A DNA stretch of 64,000 nt from Isochrysis galbana (Eukaryota > Haptophyta > Isochrysidales > Isochrysidaceae): contig CM030933.1 in NCBI GenBank assembly GCA_018136815.1, positions 5,100,282-5,164,281 on the forward strand, in the 5' to 3' direction. A model generated the notes under the pieces. It made no database searches, had not been told where the DNA came from, and saw only the letters and a program-made list of their open reading frames with translations. The first letter of the stretch is position 1, and each line of letters begins with the position of its first letter. This document shows positions 63,899 through 64,000 of the stretch, piece after piece. A program made the position numbers and the translations under genes.

Positions 63899-64000
63899 AT
63901 GAAAGAAGACTCGGATATCGATGACGTAGAGACAGGCTCGGAGGACGGGATTGACGAAGAAACTCGGAGAAGTGGGGTGTCGGACGGCGGCGACGGACGC
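63899..64000 (+). CDS. Possible start of a gene running off the right edge
   Basis: The ATG at 63899 opens 34 codons to the window edge, highly acidic (MKEDSDIDDVETGSEDGIDE). No domain is visible; it may be the N-terminus of a larger protein or chance. The acidic composition is unlike the neighbouring repeat translations. Confidence 0.25.
   Translation, partial: MKEDSDIDDVETGSEDGIDEETRRSGVSDGGDGR

Overview
This window looks like nuclear DNA from a GC-rich unicellular eukaryote, most likely an alga and possibly a haptophyte. That placement is an inference from general features: dense short genes with few small spliceosomal introns (79-360 nt, mostly GT-AG, one GC-AG), animal-, plant- and protist-type gene families, long CT/GA microsatellites beside start codons, and heavy repeat load. 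No rRNA, tRNA, operon or CRISPR array was found. A run of 100 N at 13101-13200 marks a scaffold gap.

Eighteen protein-coding genes are proposed. From left to right: a partial HSD17B10-type dehydrogenase (1-333, -); a GH79 heparanase-like protein (1028-3594, -); an OTU1/YOD1 deubiquitinase (4185-5347, +); an orphan 410-residue protein (7929-9161, -); a four-exon isochorismatase-fold/glutamine-synthetase fusion (17262-20477, -) divergent from a TPR-like protein (20809-21927, +); a small four-TM protein (24337-24747, -); a Sec12/PREB-like WD40 protein with an extra coiled coil (26730-29393, -); a proline-rich hypothetical (29720-30196, +); a UPF1-like SF1 helicase with a WW-like tail (33416-36547, +); an oxysterol-binding-protein relative (40703-41971, -); cathepsin Z (43629-44725, +); CARM1/PRMT4 (46808-47965, -); a carbonyl-reductase-like SDR (49739-50653, -) divergent from a coiled-coil protein (51246-53185, +); WRAP73/WDR8 (55853-57430, +); a seven-repeat FG-GAP-like membrane protein (58080-59711, -); and an ATG18/WIPI PROPPIN (60580-61764, -). 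The genes are unrelated housekeeping functions, as expected of eukaryotic gene order; functional coupling is suggested only inside the fusion protein.

The gene-poor stretches (5.3-7.9, 9.2-17.2, 22-26.7, 30.2-33.4, 36.5-40.7, 44.7-46.8, 48-49.7, 53.2-55.8 and 62-64 kb) are filled with transposable-element remains. They include a hAT element with a perfect 8-bp target duplication and a relic of its transposase dimerisation domain, and a piggyBac-like element flanked by TTAA; both sit inside one older repeat. A family of hairpin-ended insertions has 16-17 bp target duplications. A pair of ~370-bp inverted repeats lies 5.35 kb apart, and several repeat families recur two to seven times.

The most novel item is the single reading frame that joins an isochorismatase-fold amidase, with its D-K-C triad complete, to a GS-I/lengsin-type ligase. 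Most isochorismatase-fold amidohydrolases release ammonia and GS-type ligases consume it, so a coupled nitrogen-salvage enzyme is a plausible but unproven reading.
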